Below are positions 14,637-19,063 of a DNA stretch of 19,063 nt, one piece after another. Both the position numbers and the translations under genes were made by a program. This DNA is from Palsa-851 sp035534435. Lineage in GTDB: Bacteria; Chloroflexota; Dormibacteria; Aeolococcales; Aeolococcaceae. The stretch is taken from the NCBI GenBank assembly GCA_035534435.1, contig DATLRX010000022.1, positions 1 to 19,063 of the forward strand, given 5' to 3'. Numbering within the stretch: position 1 is the stretch's first letter; every line of letters starts with the position of its first letter. Under the pieces are notes generated by a model. It was not told where the DNA came from. It saw nothing but the letters and a program-made list of their open reading frames with translations, and made no database searches.

Positions 14637-17600
14637 GTGAGTGACCGTGCAGCTGCGGGATGGGCCGGCAGCATTGCGCATCGTTCGGTGAGCGAGCTCG
14701 AGAAGGAGCTTCGCTCTGCGATGGCGGGTGACGTGCGAACCGACGCGTACACGCGCCAGCTCTTCTCGCGCGACGCGAGCATGTACAGCATCCAGCCGAT
14801 CGCGGTTGTGTTCCCGCGTGATGCGGCCGATGTCGTGGCGGCGGTCAACGTCTGTTCACGGCTTCACGTTCCGATGCTGCCTCGTGGTGCAGGGACCAGC
14901 CTGGCAGGGCAGGCGGTTGGGTATGCGGTGATCATCGACACGTCGCGTCACCTGGACCGTATCGTTGACATCAACGCAGAGAGCCGGACCGCGCGAGTGC
15001 AGCCTGGTGTGGTCCAGAACGACCTGAACCGCGCGGCACGGCAGCACGGCCTGCTGTTCGGCCCCGACACCTCGACGAGCGACCGCGCGACGATCGGGGG
15101 AATGATCGGCAACAACTCCGCCGGCAGCGGATCGGTGGTGTATGGGATGACTGCCGACCACGTTGAGGCGTTGGAAGTTGTGCTGAGCGATGCAAGCACC
15201 GCCACGCTCGGATTGGTCGGACCATCGAGCACGGAGCCTGCCTTGGCTGACACACTCGAGGCACGAATCCGTCGCCGTCTGCCCGCGCTCCTTGACGAAC
15301 ATCGAACGGCGATCGCCGAAGGCTATCCGCAGTACTGGCGTCGTGCCGGTGGGTACCGGCTCGACCGGCTCGCAGCCGGCGCGCCGTACAACGTGGGGCA
15401 ACTCGTCGTGGGCTCCGAGGGAACCTTGGCCATCGTCACCGCGGCGACGGTACGCCTCGTGCCGCTTCCGCACGCCAAGGCGATGGCGGTCGGTCACTTC
15501 GCGTCTGTGGCTGACGCAGTCGCGGCAACGCAGGACGCTTTGAGCGCCGAGCCGAGTGCGGTGGAGCTCATCGATCGCACGATCCTCGAACTCTCGCGAC
15601 GCAAGATTGAGTTCGCCGCGCTGGGATCCATCCTCCACGGCGACCCAGGCGCGTTGCTGTTCGTCACCTTCGACGGGGACAGCGCGGCACAGGCCGCCGC
15701 GAGTGTCGAACGGCTGGCCGGGCTCTGGCAGCGCCACGGTCATGGCTTCCACACGCTCAGAGCGACGACCGACGAGGAGCAGAGAGCGCTGCTCAAGGTC
15801 CGCGCCGCCGGGCTCGGCTTGCTGATGGCCGCCAGCACGGGCACGCGCCGGCCGATTGCCTTCATCGAGGACACGGCCGTCGAGCCCGCGCGGCTGCCGG
15901 AATACGTGCGGCGATTCAGTGCAGTGCTGAAGCGCCACAACCTGGTCGCAGGGTTCTACGGTCATTGTTCGGTTGGGTGTCTGCACATCCGTCCTTTCAT
16001 GGACCTCACCGTGCCGGCTGAGCTGTCCACGATGCGCGCGGTGGCGGAGGAGGTTCGCGACCTGGTCACTGAGTTTGGCGGCGCGAACTCGAGTGAGCAC
16101 GGCGACGGACTTGCGCGCAGCGAGTTCAATCGCATCGTCTTCGGTGACGAGCTGTACGGCGCCATGTGCGAGGTGAAGCAGCTCTTCGATCCGGATGCGC
16201 TGATGAATCCGGGGAAGATCGTCAACGCGCCGCCGATGACAGAGAACATCCGCGATACGTCGATCCCTCGGGCAGTCGAGCTGTCAACACGACTCTCATT
16301 TGCCGGTACGGGTGGGATGCGCGGCGCGGCCGATCGATGCATGAACATCGGGGTCTGCCGCAAGGGATCGACTGGCGTGATGTGCCCTTCATACATGGCC
16401 ACTCGCGAGGAGGAGCACAGCACCCGTGGGCGCGCCAATGCGCTTGTCTACGCGCTGTCCCAGCCGGACCCGCGCGCGGCACTCGGCGATGCTCGGCTCC
16501 ACGACATCCTCGACCTCTGTCTCGAGTGCAAGGCGTGCAAGAGCGAGTGCCCGCTCGGCGTGGACATGGCATCGTTGAAGAGCGAGTTTCTCTTCCAGTA
16601 CCAGCGGACACACGGCGTCCCGCTCCGCGCACGTTTCTTCGCATCGGCGCGCCGGCTCAACGCCCTCGGGTCGCATCTCGCGCCTGTCTCGAACTTGGCA
16701 ACGTCACTTCCGGGGTCTCGCGCGCTCATGGAACGTGTGCTCGGGATCAGCCGCAGGAGACCCTTGCCCCGCTTCCAGCGTCGAACACTGCTCCGGTGGG
16801 ATGCCGGACGCCGGCGCCGACCAGGAGACTCTCTGGGGCGGGTGGCACTGCTGGCCGACTCATTCACGACCTTCACCGAACCGGGCGTCGGCATCGCGGC
16901 CGTGGAACTGCTGGAGATGGCCGGGTGGGAGGTGGAGGTGATCGGCAATCGCTGCTGCGGGAGGGCTGCCATCTCCAAGGGACGCCTCGACGAAGCGGCC
17001 CGCGACGCGCGGGCGATGACCGGACGCCTTGCCGGTCTGGCCCGAACGGGAGCGCTCATCGTGGGCGTCGAACCCTCATGCATCCTCACCCTTACCGAGG
17101 AGCACATCGCACTCCAACCCGACGACGCCGATGCAAAGCTCGTCGCGGGTCAGGTCCGCCTTGCTGATCAATTGATCCTCGACGCAATCGCCGGCGAGCG
17201 CCTGCACCTCGATCCCGACTCTCCGATGGCACGCAGGCGCTTTCTTTTTCACGGTCACTGCCATCAGAAGGCGCTCGTGGGGACGACGGCAAGCCTGCGC
17301 ATGCTGTCCTTGATCCCTGGAGCCAGCGTGGTGGAGGTTGATGCCGGTTGTTGCGGCATGGCCGGGTCATTCGGCTTCGAAAGCGAGCACTACGACCTGT
17401 CGATGCAGATCGGCGGGATGCGCCTCTTCCCGGCGGTCAGTGCCGAGCCTGAGGACACCATCGTTGCGGCAACCGGTGTTTCGTGCCGTCAGCAGATTGA
17501 GCACGGGACGGGGAGGCGGGCCTGGCACCCTGTCGAATTGGTGCGTGCGGCGGTATCGCCTCGGGCCGACCGCCGCCACGGTCCGTCAGCCGGCGCCGAT

Positions 17601-17645
17601 GTTGGATGGGAAGCCGGATATCGCGGATCGTCGTACCAGGTGTAA
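14637..17645 (+). CDS. FAD/4Fe-4S D-2-hydroxyacid dehydrogenase, YdiJ type
   Basis: 1002 residues, close to E. coli YdiJ (about 1018), a D-2-hydroxyglutarate dehydrogenase. The order is: FAD-binding PCMH domain (about 45-260) with LPRGAGTSLAGQ and GGMIGNNSAGSGS; FAD-linked oxidase C domain (to about 530), with GFYGHCSVGCLHIRP; Fe-S region with Cys568, Cys574, Cys583 and Cys628/631/634/638 (CLECKACKSECP); and two CCG modules at Cys773-774 with Cys815 (EPSC), and Cys875 (HGHCHQK) with Cys905-906 (GCCGMAGS). It should oxidise a D-2-hydroxyacid and pass electrons through Fe-S centres to a carrier or quinone. The GTG start lacks a strong ribosome-binding site and lies 41 bp after the CoA-transferase. 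A non-conserved tail of about 30 residues ends the protein. Confidence 0.92.
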   Translation: MSDRAAAGWAGSIAHRSVSELEKELRSAMAGDVRTDAYTRQLFSRDASMYSIQPIAVVFPRDAADVVAAVNVCSRLHVPMLPRGAGTSLAGQAVGYAVIIDTSRHLDRIVDINAESRTARVQPGVVQNDLNRAARQHGLLFGPDTSTSDRATIGGMIGNNSAGSGSVVYGMTADHVEALEVVLSDASTATLGLVGPSSTEPALADTLEARIRRRLPALLDEHRTAIAEGYPQYWRRAGGYRLDRLAAGAPYNVGQLVVGSEGTLAIVTAATVRLVPLPHAKAMAVGHFASVADAVAATQDALSAEPSAVELIDRTILELSRRKIEFAALGSILHGDPGALLFVTFDGDSAAQAAASVERLAGLWQRHGHGFHTLRATTDEEQRALLKVRAAGLGLLMAASTGTRRPIAFIEDTAVEPARLPEYVRRFSAVLKRHNLVAGFYGHCSVGCLHIRPFMDLTVPAELSTMRAVAEEVRDLVTEFGGANSSEHGDGLARSEFNRIVFGDELYGAMCEVKQLFDPDALMNPGKIVNAPPMTENIRDTSIPRAVELSTRLSFAGTGGMRGAADRCMNIGVCRKGSTGVMCPSYMATREEEHSTRGRANALVYALSQPDPRAALGDARLHDILDLCLECKACKSECPLGVDMASLKSEFLFQYQRTHGVPLRARFFASARRLNALGSHLAPVSNLATSLPGSRALMERVLGISRRRPLPRFQRRTLLRWDAGRRRRPGDSLGRVALLADSFTTFTEPGVGIAAVELLEMAGWEVEVIGNRCCGRAAISKGRLDEAARDARAMTGRLAGLARTGALIVGVEPSCILTLTEEHIALQPDDADAKLVAGQVRLADQLILDAIAGERLHLDPDSPMARRRFLFHGHCHQKALVGTTASLRMLSLIPGASVVEVDAGCCGMAGSFGFESEHYDLSMQIGGMRLFPAVSAEPEDTIVAATGVSCRQQIEHGTGRRAWHPVELVRAAVSPRADRRHGPSAGADVGWEAGYRGSSYQV

Positions 17646-17653
17646 CGAAACGT

Positions 17654-17683
17654 TTGACATCTTTGTCGCGATCGGCCTACGAT
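17654..17683 (+). promoter_or_regulatory. Promoter with leaderless geometry for the small membrane-protein gene
   Basis: TTGACA (17654-17659) and TACGAT (17678-17683) are spaced 18 bp. The seventh base after the -10 is A17690 of the ATG, the same geometry as the TetR promoter at the left end. Confidence 0.55.
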
Positions 17684-17689
17684 GCCGTC

Positions 17690-18004
17690 ATGGTCGGGGG
17701 GCTGTGCAGGGGAATCCGGAAGGCGAGTGCCATCAGGCGGTCGCCGCTCCTGACTGCGGCCTCGCGATTCTTCGCCAGGCACACGGTTCTGATCGCGCTG
17801 GTGCTCGCGATCACGGTCCTCTACCGCGTCGCCGACGTGGTCGGATCGCCGCTCGCGGGCGAGTCGGGGTACGCCTTCGCCGCGCTGCTCCCAGCGGTGA
17901 CGCTCCAGCGGGCAAGCATCGTGAGGCTGAAGCTCGCTGCGCCCCAGGCGGCGCCGCAGGAGTTCCTGCTGCCCGCTCTGGCACCTGAGCCGGCGCTCTC
18001 CTAG
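17690..18004 (+). CDS. Small single-span membrane protein, unknown function
   Basis: 104 residues; the family is not recognised. A basic N-terminus (about 8-30) precedes one hydrophobic segment at about 31-51. A second, weaker apolar stretch at 62-73 and an Ala/Pro-rich tail follow. The ATG was chosen because a promoter places its transcription start exactly there; a longer frame from 17606 overlaps the dehydrogenase and has no signal. The stop TAG shares CTAG with the stop of the convergent YdeI-family gene. Codon and residue content is plain for the region, so it may be real but poorly conserved. Confidence 0.5.
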   Translation: MVGGLCRGIRKASAIRRSPLLTAASRFFARHTVLIALVLAITVLYRVADVVGSPLAGESGYAFAALLPAVTLQRASIVRLKLAAPQAAPQEFLLPALAPEPALS

Positions 18005-18600
18005 TCGCCGACCCCCTTCTTCTGCGGGTAGATCGTCTCGCCGCGGGCGAGCATCGCGACGAACTGCTCGATTCGCCGCGCTCGTGTCGCGGCCTGTTTG
18101 GCGTTCGACGTGCGATACAGGATGGCGTAGCGGTTCTGGCTGGTGAGGATGTCGAACATGGCCCGCGCTCTCGGTTCCGCGCGAAGCGCCGCAGCGAGAT
18201 CCCGAGGCAGCTCGATCGTCGCCTGCCCGGCGTACGCAGCCTCCCAGCGGCCGTCGGCCTGAGCACGGGTCACCTCTGCCTCACCGGCAGGGTGCATCCG
18301 GCCCTCGCCGCGCAGGCGGTCGATCATCGCGACATTGCGCGCCGACCATCCGCTGCGAGGTCGTCGTGGTGTGAACATCCGCCGGAACGTGGTGCCGTCT
18401 CGGCGGCCGATCTGGCCGTCGATCCACCCGTGTGCCAGGGCCTCGTCGAGCGCCTCGTCATAGGTGAGGCTCGTCGGGTCCGATGTGCCCTTCCTGGCGA
18501 GGACGAGCCAGACGCCGGTGGTATTCGCGTGGTTGGCGCCGAGCCAGCGCCGCCACGCCGCAGCGTCCGCGACGATCAGCTCCAGCAGTCCCTCAGCCAC
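18001..18600 (-). CDS. YdeI/OmpD-associated family protein
   Basis: 199 residues, a full-length member. Family patterns are visible in order: W-L-x-A-N-H and GVWLVLARKG (about 19-38), LTYDEALDEALAHGWIDGQ (45-63), MFTPRRPRSGWSARN (75-89), GRMHPAG, DGRWEAAY and a C-terminal AKQAATRARRIE. Members are cytosolic proteins of unclear biochemistry, one of them linked to OmpD and to polymyxin or bacteriocin tolerance in enterobacteria; no enzyme activity can be claimed. It starts at GTG, 13 bp after the S41 peptidase, so the two are probably co-transcribed. Confidence 0.88.
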   Translation of the reverse strand: MAEGLLELIVADAAAWRRWLGANHANTTGVWLVLARKGTSDPTSLTYDEALDEALAHGWIDGQIGRRDGTTFRRMFTPRRPRSGWSARNVAMIDRLRGEGRMHPAGEAEVTRAQADGRWEAAYAGQATIELPRDLAAALRAEPRARAMFDILTSQNRYAILYRTSNAKQAATRARRIEQFVAMLARGETIYPQKKGVGD

Positions 18601-18613
18601 CTGCGAACGCCCG

Positions 18614-19063
18614 TTACAGCCCGGCTCGAGCCAGCCGTGCTTCCTCGCGGACGGGCGCCGGAGTGTCGGCGCTGTTGAGCAGCTGATCGAGGATCGCCGC
18701 GTGCGCTGTTTCCAGCGCCTTCTCGGCTGGAACCGCGGTGTCCGGTTGGACGCCGACGGCCTCCCAGTCCGTGCCGGTGACGGGATTGACCGTCCGCGCC
18801 ACCGGGAGCCGCAGCTCGACGTTGTCGCCGAGGGACAGGACCGAGGATGGATGGGCGCCCCCGCGTGTCACCTCACCGACGATGGTGGCCCGCCCGAGTG
18901 CCTGGAGGTCGTAGGCAAGCGCCTCGCCGCCCGAGAACGTGGTGCCGCTGACCAGCACGAACACCGGACGGTGGAGGTACCGGGGGCCCGGCAGATAGCC
19001 GGACGTCCAGAACTGGCGCGCGGGACCATGCGGTCCCTCGATCACGTCGCTCAGCCGGGTCTC
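18614..19063 (-). CDS. S41-family peptidase, C-terminal part (5' end outside window)
   Basis: The frame enters from the right edge; 149 residues are visible and the N-terminus is missing. The nucleophile motif VSGTTFSGGEALAYDLQ holds the likely catalytic Ser (44th visible residue), and IVGEVTRGGAHP follows in the place of the usual G-E-T-T-x-G-G/K element. This TxGGAHP form resembles the IRBP-like or tail-specific S41 branch more than the GKG form of CtpA, where a Lys is catalytic. S41 proteins cleave near C-termini and are often exported, but no signal peptide can be seen here because the start is missing. It lies 13 bp upstream of the YdeI-family gene. Confidence 0.85.
   Translation of the reverse strand, partial: ETRLSDVIEGPHGPARQFWTSGYLPGPRYLHRPVFVLVSGTTFSGGEALAYDLQALGRATIVGEVTRGGAHPSSVLSLGDNVELRLPVARTVNPVTGTDWEAVGVQPDTAVPAEKALETAHAAILDQLLNSADTPAPVREEARLARAGL

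Noticed and set aside
14856..16100. 414-residue minus-strand frame inside the dehydrogenase gene
   Set aside because: It is antisense to strongly conserved FAD-domain coding sequence and has no recognisable domain; long shadow frames are expected in GC-rich DNA.
1..19063. CRISPR arrays, insertion sequences, rRNA or known defence operons
   Set aside because: No regularly spaced repeats, transposase or integrase frames, rRNA segments or defence domains were seen on either strand.

Overview
The window is GC-rich, tightly packed bacterial DNA that most resembles a high-GC actinobacterium (Actinobacteria in the broad sense). The reasons are frequent GTG starts, many 4-bp stop/start overlaps, a DinB/SCP2-type protein of the mycothiol-dependent maleylpyruvate isomerase family, and promoters whose spacing implies leaderless mRNAs. 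No rRNA, complete tRNA, CRISPR array, transposase or integrase is present.

Left part (1-3716). A minus-strand pair, TetR regulator then SDR-type NAD(P)-binding protein (cut by the left edge), is coupled by a GTGA overlap. It diverges from a gene for a small membrane protein. The two promoters interleave, and an operator-like inverted repeat lies under both -10 elements. Between two small membrane-protein genes lies a 44-bp remnant of a tRNA 3' half (anticodon loop to discriminator base), the kind of scar a site-specific integration leaves. Three copies of TGACCCCAAC lie around it. A third small membrane protein follows on the minus strand, then a 299-bp intergenic region with repeats and a 17-bp palindrome.

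Middle left (3717-5087). A two-gene plus-strand operon encodes a DinB/SCP2-type mycothiol-dependent-enzyme-like protein and a VOC (glyoxalase/dioxygenase superfamily) protein.

Core (5193-17645). This looks like one catabolic locus arranged around a divergent promoter at 8423-8545. Leftward run a FadR-type GntR regulator, malonyl-CoA decarboxylase and a proline-racemase-family enzyme with both catalytic cysteines. Rightward run a complete branched-chain-amino-acid-type (HAAT) ABC importer (lipoprotein, two permeases, two ATPases), a class III CoA-transferase, and a large FAD/Fe-S D-2-hydroxyacid dehydrogenase of the YdiJ type. The simplest reading is import of a small organic or amino acid, CoA activation by transfer, decarboxylation of a malonyl-type thioester, and oxidation of a D-2-hydroxyacid by-product. 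The regulator probably controls both arms. The true substrate cannot be read from the sequence; malonate or a substituted malonate/dicarboxylate is the leading guess.

Right part (17646-19063). A short membrane protein with a leaderless-type promoter converges with a YdeI/OmpD-associated-family gene, the two sharing the four bases CTAG as stop codons. Beyond it is the C-terminal part of an S41-family peptidase running off the right edge.
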